Shown: positions 1 through 6,440 of the stretch, piece by piece | Layout: each line of letters opens with the position of its first letter | Numbering within the stretch: the stretch's first letter is position 1 | From: Dictyoglomaceae bacterium | GTDB taxonomy: Bacteria > Dictyoglomota > Dictyoglomia > Dictyoglomales > Dictyoglomaceae | Length of the DNA: 12,754 nucleotides | Direction of reading: 5' to 3' | NCBI GenBank assembly: GCA_026417425.1 | Contig: JAOADF010000089.1 | Span: 1 to 12,754, forward strand | Program-made: the position numbers and the translations under genes | Notes under the pieces: model-generated | Told to the model about the DNA's origin: nothing | The model's input: the letters and a program-made list of their open reading frames with translations, nothing else | The model's database searches: none

Positions 1-2
1 AC

Positions 3-1721
3 TTCTTCCCTACCATTTACCAAAGGATTATTTCCCACACAAACTATGACTAAATCACATTCTCCTGCAAGTTTTAAGGCTCTTTCTATACCATCCTCTA
101 TTTTCTCTATAATAAATTTCTCCTCAGGAAGATTTTCAAAACTATCCTTAAATCTCAAAATGTTCCCATCCTTTTCCTCTACATAAGCATATTTTCCATT
201 CCAGGTTTTTATAATAAAGGTTCCATCTCCAAGAGAATCTATATTTAAAAGCTCCTTAACAAACCATCCAAATACTTCCTCGGAGGCTGAAATAATAGTA
301 GAATTTGAGTCATCTGAGGTCCAAAATTTTCCATTTAATAAAGATTGAAGGCTTTTATTTCCCCATCCCCAGTCTATATATCTAAATTTTTCTCCTTCTT
401 TTATAATTTCCCCTTGTGCCCATATTGGACTTATAATTGAATTTAAAACCCTTAAATATTTACCATTTTTAACAGATTTGATAGCTATTACATCATAGGA
501 ATCATCAAAAAATATCTCTTTATTATAAAGCCTGTTTACTATACCTTGAAGGATAGAAACTTTGTAAGGATAAGTTCCACTATACCAATCATTATAATTT
601 TTATTGGCAAGAGGACCTACAATACAAACTCTCTTAATTTTTTCTTTATTCAAAGGCAAAAATCTATTACTATTTTTCAAAAGAACCACAGATTTTAATA
701 CAGAAAGATAAGAAAGCTCCGAATGTTTATTATCACAGATCTTAGAAGGTGGTACATAAAACTTTTTATCTATCTCTTCATCAAATAAACCAAGTCTAAA
801 TCTCACCCTTAGAATATTTGCTACAGCCCTATCTATATCTTCCTCTGTTATCAGTCCCTTCTCTAAAGCCTTCCTTGCGGACTCTATAACTATATTGGGA
901 TCATCTGTAAAACAGTCTGTTCCAGCCTTTAAAGCGTAAGCTAAAGTCTCATAGTGGTTTTCAAAAGTATGATGGGAATTTACTGTTTGACTAAAATCAC
1001 CTGCATCAGTAACCACAAAACCTGAAAGCCCATATTTTTCTTTAATCACATTTTTGACTATGGGATTGATAATGCAGGGAACTCCATTTACAGCATTATA
1101 AGCAGTCATAATACAAACTGCTTTCCCCTTTTCAATCACTCTTCTGAAAACATCTAAATAATATTCATACATACTCCTTGGATCTATACTGGCGGAAAAT
1201 TTATCTCTATCCCTTTCATTGTTATTGGCAAAAAAATGCTTTGGGGTCATAGCTACTCTCAAATAGAAAGGATCTTCTCCCTGAAGCCCTTGAATATAAG
1301 CTGATGCCATCTCTCCTGCCAAGAAGGGATCCTCTCCATATCCTTCTTCTGTTCTTCCCCATCTTGGATCTCTTTCCATATCCACAGTGGGAGCCCATAA
1401 CATAAGTCCCCCAATTTTTCCTCTCATATAAAAATAAGCTCTTGCCTCCTGTGAAACTACTTCTCCAATTTTTTTCATAAGATCTGTATCAAAGGAAGAG
1501 GAAAGTCCTATAGGTTGGGGAAAAACTGTTGCCTTTCCCAGCCATGCCACTCCATGGGCACATTCTCCTCCCACATAAAATTCTGAAATATGAAGTCTGG
1601 GAACTCCAGCTTGCCTTGTGGGAAGAAATTTGATCTTTTCTTCCAGAGTAAGACGAGAAAGAAGATCTTTAATTCTCTCTTCAATAGATAAAGATGAGTT
1701 CTGAAAAGGAAAGTTTTCCAT
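3..1721 (-). CDS. Glycoside hydrolase family 3 beta-glycosidase (beta-glucosidase/beta-xylosidase type), C-terminus off the window
   Basis: The 573 visible codons (bases 1-2 belong to a split codon) encode a GH3 enzyme, which hydrolyses terminal beta-linked glucose or xylose from oligosaccharides with retention of configuration. Seen in the sequence: an ECAHGVA stretch near residue 53, DMERDPRWGR and EEGYGEDP motifs, TPKHFF with Lys161-His162, and the nucleophile motif VVTDAGD with Asp239. The GH3 C-terminal domain starts near residue 365 (CIVGPLA) and resumes at VGNNPLVNGREE at the edge. Between roughly residues 405 and 535 lies an aromatic, beta-rich insertion (GKYLRVLN, WGWGN, FIIKTWNGKY) resembling a fascin-like or beta-trefoil insert. 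No signal peptide is visible, so the enzyme is probably cytoplasmic. The ATG at 1721 is chosen because GGGAGGT lies six bases upstream. Family assignment is secure; substrate is not. Confidence 0.93.
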   Translation of the reverse strand, partial: MENFPFQNSSLSIEERIKDLLSRLTLEEKIKFLPTRQAGVPRLHISEFYVGGECAHGVAWLGKATVFPQPIGLSSSFDTDLMKKIGEVVSQEARAYFYMRGKIGGLMLWAPTVDMERDPRWGRTEEGYGEDPFLAGEMASAYIQGLQGEDPFYLRVAMTPKHFFANNNERDRDKFSASIDPRSMYEYYLDVFRRVIEKGKAVCIMTAYNAVNGVPCIINPIVKNVIKEKYGLSGFVVTDAGDFSQTVNSHHTFENHYETLAYALKAGTDCFTDDPNIVIESARKALEKGLITEEDIDRAVANILRVRFRLGLFDEEIDKKFYVPPSKICDNKHSELSYLSVLKSVVLLKNSNRFLPLNKEKIKRVCIVGPLANKNYNDWYSGTYPYKVSILQGIVNRLYNKEIFFDDSYDVIAIKSVKNGKYLRVLNSIISPIWAQGEIIKEGEKFRYIDWGWGNKSLQSLLNGKFWTSDDSNSTIISASEEVFGWFVKELLNIDSLGDGTFIIKTWNGKYAYVEEKDGNILRFKDSFENLPEEKFIIEKIEDGIERALKLAGECDLVIVCVGNNPLVNGREE

Positions 1722-1727
1722 GATAAG

Positions 1728-1734
1728 ACCTCCC
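1728..1734 (-). promoter_or_regulatory. Ribosome binding site of the GH3 gene
   Basis: GGGAGGT read on the minus strand, six bases before the ATG at 1721. It fixes the start of the glycosidase. Confidence 0.8.
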
Positions 1735-1766
1735 AAATATCCTTTAGAAATATTAAATTATTTCAA

Positions 1767-1772
1767 ATTATA
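1767..1772 (-). promoter_or_regulatory. Possible -10 element of the GH3 gene
   Basis: A perfect TATAAT on the minus strand would start transcription near 1760, giving a leader of about 39 bases that includes the ribosome binding site. No good -35 hexamer and no TG extension is seen, so this rests on the -10 alone. It lies back to back with the plus-strand TATAAT of the HEPN pseudogene. Confidence 0.35.
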
Positions 1773-1785
1773 CTACAACTTAGGA

Positions 1786-1791
1786 TATAAT
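1786..1791 (+). promoter_or_regulatory. -10 element of the HEPN pseudogene, placed for a leaderless transcript
   Basis: TATAAT on the plus strand, with TTCAAA at 1762-1767 as a possible -35 box (18-base spacer). The predicted first transcribed base is 1798, exactly where the lost start codon of the HEPN pseudogene is inferred. This matches the spacing seen upstream of the MNT gene at 6389. Confidence 0.5.
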
Positions 1792-1797
1792 ATTTAC

Positions 1798-2091
1798 AGG
1801 AATAGAGCTTTTGATTGGTCAAAAAAAAGATCATAGAGATTTAGAGCAAGCTATTGATTCCTAGAAGGCAGAAAGACATGAATGGGCATGTTTTGTAGTT
1901 CAACAGGCTGTAGAAAAGTCTGTAAAAGCTTTACATCTATTTCACAATCAAGAGGCCTGGGGACATGTGCTAGCAAAATTATTAAACTTATGGAAAAAGC
2001 TAAAATATTAGATAATTTTTACATTCCTTCACGATATCCCAATGGACATCCTGAGGAATTATATCAAAAGAATGTAAATGGATCTTTATAA
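1798..2091 (+). pseudogene. HEPN-domain protein, inactivated by start loss, two frameshifts and a nonsense codon
   Basis: Reading across frames recovers a HEPN domain of about 97 residues, close to full length. The pieces are RAFDWSKK (from 1804), then DHRDLEQAIDS, then KAERHEWACFVVQQAVEKS and VKALHLF, then AKILDNFYIPSRYPNGHPEE ending at the TAA at 2089-2091. Four lesions are visible. The expected ATG at 1798 reads AGG. The A8 run at 1821-1828 is one base too long. TAG at 1862-1864 stands where Leu is usual. One base is missing between about 1960 and 1995. HEPN proteins of this type are commonly encoded beside an MNT nucleotidyltransferase; none adjoins here. The 69-codon open frame starting at 1882 is a chimera, and only its last 30 or so codons are in the true frame. 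A functional product is very unlikely. Confidence 0.85.
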
Positions 2092-2092
2092 A
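2087..2092 (+). promoter_or_regulatory. Possible -10 element of the DUF523-DUF1722 gene
   Basis: TATAAA overlapping the end of the HEPN pseudogene would give a start near 2099 and a leader of about 13 bases. The -35 region is poor. This is the only candidate between the dead gene and the intact one. Confidence 0.3.
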
Positions 2093-2111
2093 TCAAATTC
2101 ATAAATAAGAA

Positions 2112-3071
2112 ATGAGCAATTTTGGGGAGAAAAACTCAAATATTAAACCCATAATAGTACTAAGCCGATGCCTTAATAAAGAGGCAGTAAGATATAATGG
2201 CAGTGTAATAAATGATGAATTTACAGAAAGGCTTAAAAATTATGTAGAAATTATTACCATATGTCCAGAAGTGGATATAGGAATGAGTATTCCAAGACCT
2301 CCTGTAATACTTGTTAAATATGATGAGAAAATAAAAATGATGGAACCAGAAACTAAAGAGGATTTTACCGAAAAAGTTGAAAATTTTTCTCGAAATTTTT
2401 TAATTTCTCTTAAAGAGGTAGATGGTTTTCTTCTAAAAGCAAAATCACCAAGCTGTGGAGTAAAGGATGCAAAACTTTACCATTTTAATCTAAAAAATAC
2501 TATAGGAAAAACCGATGGTCTTTTTACAAAAATTGTTAGAGAAATTTATCCCTATTTACCCATAGAAGATGAGGGAAGACTTCACGATTTCTTTATAAGG
2601 CAGAATTTCCTAACAAAAATTTTTGCCTATGCAGATTTTAGAATTCTAAAAGGGAGAATAGGTAAAATAACAGAACTTATAAAATTTCATCAAAATTACA
2701 AATATTTAATAATGTTATATTCTCCTGCAAACCTTAAAAAAATGGGACAAATTATAGCAAATTGGGATAAAACAGGTCTAATAAATACTATAAAAGAGTA
2801 TGAAAGGCTTTTTAAAGATACTTTTTCAAAAAACCCGACTGTAAAATCCCACATAAATGTAATCCAACATATCTATGGATATTTTTCAGACTTTTTAAAC
2901 TCAAAAGAGAAAAAACAATTCCAAAATCTATTAAATAAATTAAAAGAAGATAGGATATATCTTAAAGTTCTTTTGGAATTTATTAGAAATTATGCATATA
3001 GGTTTGAAGATGAATATTTATCTAAGCAGAAATATTTGTTTCCTTATCCTAATGAATTGGAAAAATTTTAA
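2112..3071 (+). CDS. DUF523-DUF1722 protein, TudS/RudS-like thiouracil/tRNA 4-thiouridine desulfidase
   Basis: This 319-residue protein has the two-domain layout of RudS. The N-terminal DUF523 (TudS) domain, about residues 12-150, carries three cysteines that in the family bind a [4Fe-4S] cluster: Cys20 in LSRC, Cys51 in ICPE and Cys115 in SPSCG. It also has VRYNG and IPRPP motifs. The DUF1722 domain, about residues 165-315, shows FHQNYKYLIMLYSP, the HINVIQHIYGYF segment and a C-terminal QKYLFPYPNEL. Family knowledge: TudS removes sulfur from 2-thiouracil, and DUF523-DUF1722 fusions have been described as desulfidating 4-thiouridine in tRNA. The protein is cytoplasmic. The ATG at 2112 has only a weak ribosome binding site (AATAAGA). 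A GGGGAG lies inside the coding start at 2125, but no good downstream start follows it. Domain assignment is firm; the exact substrate is inferred. Confidence 0.9.
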   Translation: MSNFGEKNSNIKPIIVLSRCLNKEAVRYNGSVINDEFTERLKNYVEIITICPEVDIGMSIPRPPVILVKYDEKIKMMEPETKEDFTEKVENFSRNFLISLKEVDGFLLKAKSPSCGVKDAKLYHFNLKNTIGKTDGLFTKIVREIYPYLPIEDEGRLHDFFIRQNFLTKIFAYADFRILKGRIGKITELIKFHQNYKYLIMLYSPANLKKMGQIIANWDKTGLINTIKEYERLFKDTFSKNPTVKSHINVIQHIYGYFSDFLNSKEKKQFQNLLNKLKEDRIYLKVLLEFIRNYAYRFEDEYLSKQKYLFPYPNELEKF

Positions 3072-3078
3072 AAAATTA

Positions 3079-3104
3079 ATGGGCAGGGAAAATTCCCCAC
3101 CCAT
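3079..3104 (-). terminator. Hairpin terminator between convergent genes
   Basis: ATGGG (3079-3083) pairs with CCCAT (3100-3104), and GGGAA (3086-3090) pairs with TTCCC (3093-3097), around a two-base loop and a 2x2 internal mismatch. On the minus strand the stem is followed by TAATTTTTTAAAATTTTT, so it fits an intrinsic terminator for the lipoprotein gene. On the plus side it lies 8 bases after the desulfidase stop and lacks a T run, so it may act weakly there. Confidence 0.7.
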
Positions 3105-3115
3105 CAGAAATTTCA

Positions 3116-4165
3116 CTAATTTTCATAAATATCCACATTATAAATTTCAAGTTCATCATAAGTACCCTTCATGGCATGAGGTCCATAGGGCCAATAATTA
3201 CTAAAGGGATTTTGTCCTATGAAAAATATTTCACCACTGTTATTAGGGGCTTTATAGTAATCTTCACCAATTTTTTGACCATCTATATATAATTTAATTT
3301 TTCCTTCACTACTATTCCATACAAAAGCAATCTCATAGAATTTATCAGATGATAGCACCACTAAATAATTATCTATATAGGACCAACCCCATCCATATAC
3401 TCCTGCTCCTATATAACTTTCCTTGGGTTCATTATTAAAAACTAGATGTACAAAAAATGCTCCATTGAAAGCACTAAGCCACCCTGAACAATCTATGAGA
3501 AATCCTTCATACCAATCATTTATCAGATCTGAAGATGTATATATATCTAACATATCCGAATCTGGTTTAAAATAAAATTTAAGAGTTCCTTCTGAAGGAT
3601 TGATATAATTTGTTTTATAAGCTATATAACTATTTAGAAATTTTAATCTTACAGCTTTTCCAATTTTCCCTTCATCAACGAACTCAATTTCATTGGTAGA
3701 AGATATATCTTCTTTATAATATTCACTATGATAGTTTTTTTCATTATTTGTAGTTCCTTCAAAACTATCTTTAAATATTGGTTGAGGAATCTCTTCTTGA
3801 TTATTCACTGTAACATTAATGCTTTTTTCACCTATGTTTCCTACATTGTCTTCTGCCCTTGCTGTTATAGTATATATTCCATTAGAAAACTGTGTTGTAT
3901 CCCAAGTATAGATTAAATTAGGAGAATCGGAAATAGCTAATGGTGTGGAATTATCAACAATATATAATTTTACCTTTTTGATTCCTACATTATCTGTTGC
4001 CTCAATATTTATAATAACATTTCCATAAACTTCTGTACCATTTTGAGGAGTTATTATATTAACGACAGGTTTTACCGTATCCTCCTGTATTGGGGGTTTT
4101 ACACATCCACTTATAAAAATAAGAGAAACAACAATTATAAACTTAAATAGGTTATTAATTTTCAT
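3116..4165 (-). CDS. Surface lipoprotein with an Ig-like domain and a LamG/concanavalin-like domain
   Basis: A 349-residue lipoprotein precursor. Residues 1-21 form a lipoprotein signal peptide (MKIN, a hydrophobic run, then LIFISGC) with Cys21 as the lipidation site. A short linker leads to an Ig-like domain of about residues 32-122 (KPVVNIITPQNGTEV, EATDNVGIKKVKLY, YTITARAEDNVGN), typical of bacterial Ig folds in cell-surface proteins. The remainder, about 130-349, is a jelly-roll of the LamG/concanavalin type, with SEGTLKFYFKP, EIAFVWNSSEGKIKLYIDGQ and GTYDELEIYN motifs. Such domains often bind carbohydrate; no catalytic residues are recognised. AAGGAGGA lies five bases before the ATG at 4165. 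Transcription probably starts near 4350 from a CRP-type promoter, leaving a leader of about 185 bases. The neighbouring GH3 enzyme makes a role in sugar binding plausible, but this is inference. Confidence 0.85.
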   Translation of the reverse strand: MKINNLFKFIIVVSLIFISGCVKPPIQEDTVKPVVNIITPQNGTEVYGNVIINIEATDNVGIKKVKLYIVDNSTPLAISDSPNLIYTWDTTQFSNGIYTITARAEDNVGNIGEKSINVTVNNQEEIPQPIFKDSFEGTTNNEKNYHSEYYKEDISSTNEIEFVDEGKIGKAVRLKFLNSYIAYKTNYINPSEGTLKFYFKPDSDMLDIYTSSDLINDWYEGFLIDCSGWLSAFNGAFFVHLVFNNEPKESYIGAGVYGWGWSYIDNYLVVLSSDKFYEIAFVWNSSEGKIKLYIDGQKIGEDYYKAPNNSGEIFFIGQNPFSNYWPYGPHAMKGTYDELEIYNVDIYEN

Positions 4166-4170
4166 TTTAT

Positions 4171-4178
4171 TCCTCCTT
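4171..4178 (-). promoter_or_regulatory. Ribosome binding site of the lipoprotein gene
   Basis: AAGGAGGA on the minus strand, five bases before the ATG at 4165. Confidence 0.85.
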
Positions 4179-4325
4179 AAAAAAAATAAAAAAAAGGAAT
4201 CTCAGAAGAAAGAAACTATTGAGTTATTACAAATGGGGTTAAATAATTAATAAAAGAATTTATATTCTTTGAAAAACTAATTAACCTTCATTTATAATAA
4301 TTTTATTTTATACTATCTTATTAAT

Positions 4326-4336
4326 TCACCTCCTTT
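4326..4336 (-). promoter_or_regulatory. Orphan Shine-Dalgarno sequence in the lipoprotein leader
   Basis: On the minus strand this reads AAAGGAGGTGA, a full-length complement of the usual bacterial 16S 3' end (TCACCTCCTTT on the plus strand). It lies about 160 bases before the lipoprotein ATG. No ATG, GTG or TTG follows at translation distance, and the frames downstream close at once. It could be a relic of a lost start or a ribosome standby site. Confidence 0.45.
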
Positions 4337-4356
4337 ACCAAGTTATACAATTTATG

Positions 4357-4362
4357 ATTATA
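4357..4362 (-). promoter_or_regulatory. -10 element of the CRP-type promoter for the lipoprotein gene
   Basis: TATAAT on the minus strand, with predicted start at 4350. The matching -35 position reads CATACA (three of six) and there is no TG extension, as expected of a promoter that needs an activator. Confidence 0.55.
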
Positions 4363-4382
4363 AGTTATATATATTTTTTTGT

Positions 4383-4400
4383 ATGTGATCTTTATCACAT
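4383..4400. promoter_or_regulatory. CRP/FNR-family operator, perfect palindrome
   Basis: ATGTGATCTTTATCACAT has perfect 7-base arms and contains the CRP consensus TGTGA-N6-TCACA without mismatch. Its centre, 4391.5, lies at -41.5 relative to the start predicted from the minus-strand TATAAT at 4357-4362, the classic class II activator position. On the plus strand a TATAAA at 4424-4429 would place it near -44.5, a weaker fit. The minus-strand lipoprotein gene is therefore the better target. Which CRP/FNR protein binds is unknown. Confidence 0.7.
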
Positions 4401-4486
4401 TTCTAAGAATTCTCTAAAAATGATATAAAGCTTTAAAAAAAATATAAATACAAGATAATGGATGAAGAATAAAGAATACTTAAAAT

Positions 4487-4505
4487 ATTAAATTAAAAAT
4501 TTAAT
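4487..4505. repeat. AT-only inverted repeat
   Basis: ATTAAATT and AATTTAAT are perfect 8-base arms around AAA. In such AT-rich DNA this can arise by chance; no function is claimed. Confidence 0.3.
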
Positions 4506-4575
4506 GCTGTTTGAAATTTTGTGATAATATTTAGAATTTCTCTTTTGTTATCTTTTAAGAATTACTTTTAAATTG

Positions 4576-4584
4576 TGTTATAAT
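4576..4584 (+). promoter_or_regulatory. Extended -10 promoter of the coiled-coil nuclease-like gene
   Basis: TGTTATAAT gives a predicted start at 4591 and a leader of about 40 bases. No clear -35 box is present, which suits an extended -10 promoter. The -10 is part of a 16-base perfect palindrome, TATAATATATATTATA (4579-4594). Confidence 0.6.
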
Positions 4585-4618
4585 ATATATTATAAAAAAC
4601 ATAAAATATAAATTGAAT

Positions 4619-4629
4619 GGGGGGAAGAG
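4619..4629 (+). promoter_or_regulatory. Ribosome binding site that decides the start at 4631
   Basis: The purine run GGGGGGAAGAG ends one base before the ATG at 4631, with its G-rich core 6-12 bases upstream. An in-frame TTG at 4613 has no ribosome binding site and would place this run inside the gene, so the ATG is preferred. Confidence 0.65.
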
Positions 4630-4630
4630 T

Positions 4631-5914
4631 ATGGATAGAGAATTTGTGTATGTTGATGATTCTTTAGTTAAATTAAATCTATCTATATATGACACCGAAA
4701 TTGCAACCTTTTTAAAAAATTTTGAAAATGAAGAGGAAAGAATAAATATAGCCAAGAGAGTATTTAAGATTGGAGTTTTAGCTATGAATAGTGCTCTTTT
4801 TAATGGGACCTCTCTCTTTATTAAGGAATCCCTTAAAAATTGGCAAATCGAGACCAATAATACAATAACAGATATTTTAAATAAAAACAAAGAGTTAATT
4901 TTAAAAGAAGTATCAAGTTGTGTAGAGGAAAATATATCTAAGAATATAATATATAGGTTAGATGATATCACAAAAAGTACCTCTGATAGAATAAGAGAAA
5001 GGCTTGAAGATGTACAAAAAAGAATAGATCCTAACCATCCAGAAAGCTATTTAAGAGTTATTAATGAGACTATTGAAAATATAAAGAAAGAATTTAATCC
5101 AGAAATGGAAGGATCTTATTTATATAGAATTAAGAATGTATTAAATGAGTTTTATGGTTTAGATGGTCCTGCTTATAAATGTATATATGATTCCTTTGAT
5201 AAAATTGGGAAAAATTTAATCAACCCCCTAAAAGATGTCCTTGATAAGATCGATGATAACATAACTAAGATTGGAGAAAGGCTACAAATTGGATACCTAC
5301 AAAAAGGCCTTGCCTTTGAGAAAAAAGTCATAGGAAAACTTCTTGAAAGAATCGCAAAAATTACAGGCGATGGAGTTATTCATGTCGGAAGTAAAAACGA
5401 TACAGGTGATTGGATTATTGATGTTTACTATGGAGGAATAGGTACTAGAATTAATATAGGTAGAATAGTAATAGAAGCTAAAGATCATAGATTATCTAAA
5501 AATGAGATTAAAGATGAGTTAAATAAAGCCATGGAATATAGAGATGCTCAAATAGGAATTCTACTTTTTGCTAAAATGGAACAAAATTCCTATAATTTAT
5601 CCTTCAGTGTAATAGATAGGGATTATTCTAAAATGGTATGTGTTTGGGATGAAGAAGGAACTAATATAAATTTTGCATATCAACTTGCAAGATTGATTTT
5701 AATAGAAAAATATCTTAATAAAGAAAGAGAGGCTAATTGGGAAGATATAATTAAAAAAATTGATGATGTTATAGACGAGGCAAATAAAATAAGTGAAATT
5801 ATAAAGAACGCTAAAACTCTAAAAGAAAAAGCTGATGAAACTCTTAAAAATGGACAAGAAATTAAAGAAAATCTTATTTATAAGCTTAATCAATTAAAGA
5901 GTTTAGTATCATGA
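4631..5914 (+). CDS. Coiled-coil protein with a PD-(D/E)XK nuclease-like domain, function unknown
   Basis: A 427-residue soluble protein. Residues 60-225 are mainly helical and coiled-coil. Inside them lies a tandem unit of 23 residues: DPNHPESYLRVI from Asp133 and NPEMEGSYLYRI from Asn156. From about residue 226 a PD-(D/E)XK-like fold is suggested by GLAFEKKV (Glu230), GDWIIDVYY (Asp260, Asp264) and IVIEAKD (Glu282-x-Lys284), the arrangement of an acidic residue followed by ExK. A second coiled coil spans about 372-425. I recall similar hypothetical proteins with SxLxR repeats before a KGxxFE nuclease-like domain, but I cannot name a family. It stands alone between divergent or convergent genes. 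A DNA-cutting role in defence or repair is inference. Confidence 0.7.
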   Translation: MDREFVYVDDSLVKLNLSIYDTEIATFLKNFENEEERINIAKRVFKIGVLAMNSALFNGTSLFIKESLKNWQIETNNTITDILNKNKELILKEVSSCVEENISKNIIYRLDDITKSTSDRIRERLEDVQKRIDPNHPESYLRVINETIENIKKEFNPEMEGSYLYRIKNVLNEFYGLDGPAYKCIYDSFDKIGKNLINPLKDVLDKIDDNITKIGERLQIGYLQKGLAFEKKVIGKLLERIAKITGDGVIHVGSKNDTGDWIIDVYYGGIGTRINIGRIVIEAKDHRLSKNEIKDELNKAMEYRDAQIGILLFAKMEQNSYNLSFSVIDRDYSKMVCVWDEEGTNINFAYQLARLILIEKYLNKEREANWEDIIKKIDDVIDEANKISEIIKNAKTLKEKADETLKNGQEIKENLIYKLNQLKSLVS

Positions 5915-5953
5915 GAAATTCTAGAAAGGGATGAAATTTCTAATGTCCCTATT

Positions 5954-6058
5954 CTAATTTAGGCTTTTGAGTCTATCTTTTAATGTTTTCACCTTCTCTG
6001 GAATAATCTCGTAATTATAGGCATGTCTAAATACATGTCTAAAATCTCTAAGATCATT
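5954..6058 (-). pseudogene. C-terminal remnant of a HEPN (HepT-like) toxin gene
   Basis: Thirty-four codons before a TAG at 5954 read DLRDFRHVFRHAYNYEIIPE and then a short helical tail. This is the typical end of HepT-like HEPN ribonucleases and keeps the Rx4H motif (RHVFRH). The frame has no start codon and is preceded at once by in-frame stops (TAA at 6059-6061 and another six bases further). It begins where the MNT gene stops, in a different frame, as expected if an MNT-HEPN operon lost the first hundred or so codons of the toxin by deletion. The remnant cannot fold as a HEPN domain. Confidence 0.8.
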
Positions 6059-6389
6059 TTATATTTAAACCCTTTTTAATAACCTCATCTTTAAATTTAC
6101 AATATTCCAGTTCTATAAGATCAATCTCTCTATTAATCAGATCTTCTAAATCAGAAAATACTCTGAAATATTCCTCCTGCAGTCCTTCAACTGCTATATC
6201 TATATCAGAAAAGTCATAAAAGAATCCTTCCTCAAGGATGGAACCAAAAAGATAGACCCTTTCTACTTTTTTATCTTCAAAGTATTTCTTAAGTTTCACA
6301 ATAACATCTTTTAAGAGCTTTTTATGTTTAAGCTCTCTTTCCCTTTTTTCTCTTATAACTTCTTTTTCCCAAATAGAGATATCGAACAT
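6054..6389 (-). CDS. MNT-type minimal nucleotidyltransferase, antitoxin of a HEPN-MNT pair that has lost its toxin
   Basis: A 111-residue polymerase-beta-like nucleotidyltransferase. The family motif is complete: YLFGS (Gly49-Ser50), then SDIDIAVEG with Asp62 and Asp64, and a third acidic position at Asp90 in INREIDLIELE. In HEPN-MNT systems the MNT protein neutralises the HEPN ribonuclease, in studied cases by transferring AMP to it. The charged N-terminal 35 residues form a helix. Directly downstream lies only the tail of the expected toxin gene, so this antitoxin is an orphan. There is no ribosome binding site. A TGTTATACT extended -10 places the transcription start exactly on the A of the ATG at 6389, so leaderless translation is likely. 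The gene lies 51 bases downstream of the hydrolase gene but appears to have its own promoter. Confidence 0.88.
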   Translation of the reverse strand: MFDISIWEKEVIREKRERELKHKKLLKDVIVKLKKYFEDKKVERVYLFGSILEEGFFYDFSDIDIAVEGLQEEYFRVFSDLEDLINREIDLIELEYCKFKDEVIKKGLNIK

Positions 6390-6395
6390 TGATAT

Positions 6396-6404
6396 AGTAT
6401 AACA
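6396..6404 (-). promoter_or_regulatory. Extended -10 promoter giving a leaderless MNT mRNA
   Basis: TGTTATACT on the minus strand; counting seven bases from the last T sets the first transcribed base at 6389, the A of the MNT start codon. No ribosome binding site is present. Confidence 0.55.
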
Positions 6405-6440
6405 TTTTAATGGGAAAGACTGTTTTTAAAAATCATTTAA

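Larger units (their letters stand above)
4166..4630. other. 465-base intergenic regulatory region between divergent genes
   Basis: No coding potential is seen on either strand; all frames are broken by frequent stops. It contains, from left to right, the lipoprotein leader, an orphan Shine-Dalgarno sequence at 4326-4336, the -10 box at 4357-4362, the CRP-type palindrome at 4383-4400, an AT-only inverted repeat at 4487-4505 and the extended -10 promoter of the plus-strand nuclease-like gene at 4576-4584. Confidence 0.8.

Noticed and set aside
1882..2091. 69-codon open frame starting ATGGGCATG
   Set aside because: Its first half is an out-of-frame reading of the HEPN pseudogene; only the last 30 or so codons are in the true frame.
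4424..4429. Plus-strand TATAAA as the target of the CRP-type site
   Set aside because: The centre would lie near -44.5, a poorer fit than -41.5 on the minus strand, and the plus gene has a better promoter at 4576. Divergent control is not excluded.
4613..4630. TTG at 4613 as start of the coiled-coil nuclease-like gene
   Set aside because: It has no ribosome binding site and would put the G-rich site inside the gene; the ATG at 4631 is correctly spaced from it.
5914..5950. Possible terminator hairpin after the nuclease-like gene
   Set aside because: Two alternative weak stems (7-base AGAAATT/AATTTCT and 5-base AGGGA/TCCCT) have long loops and no T run.
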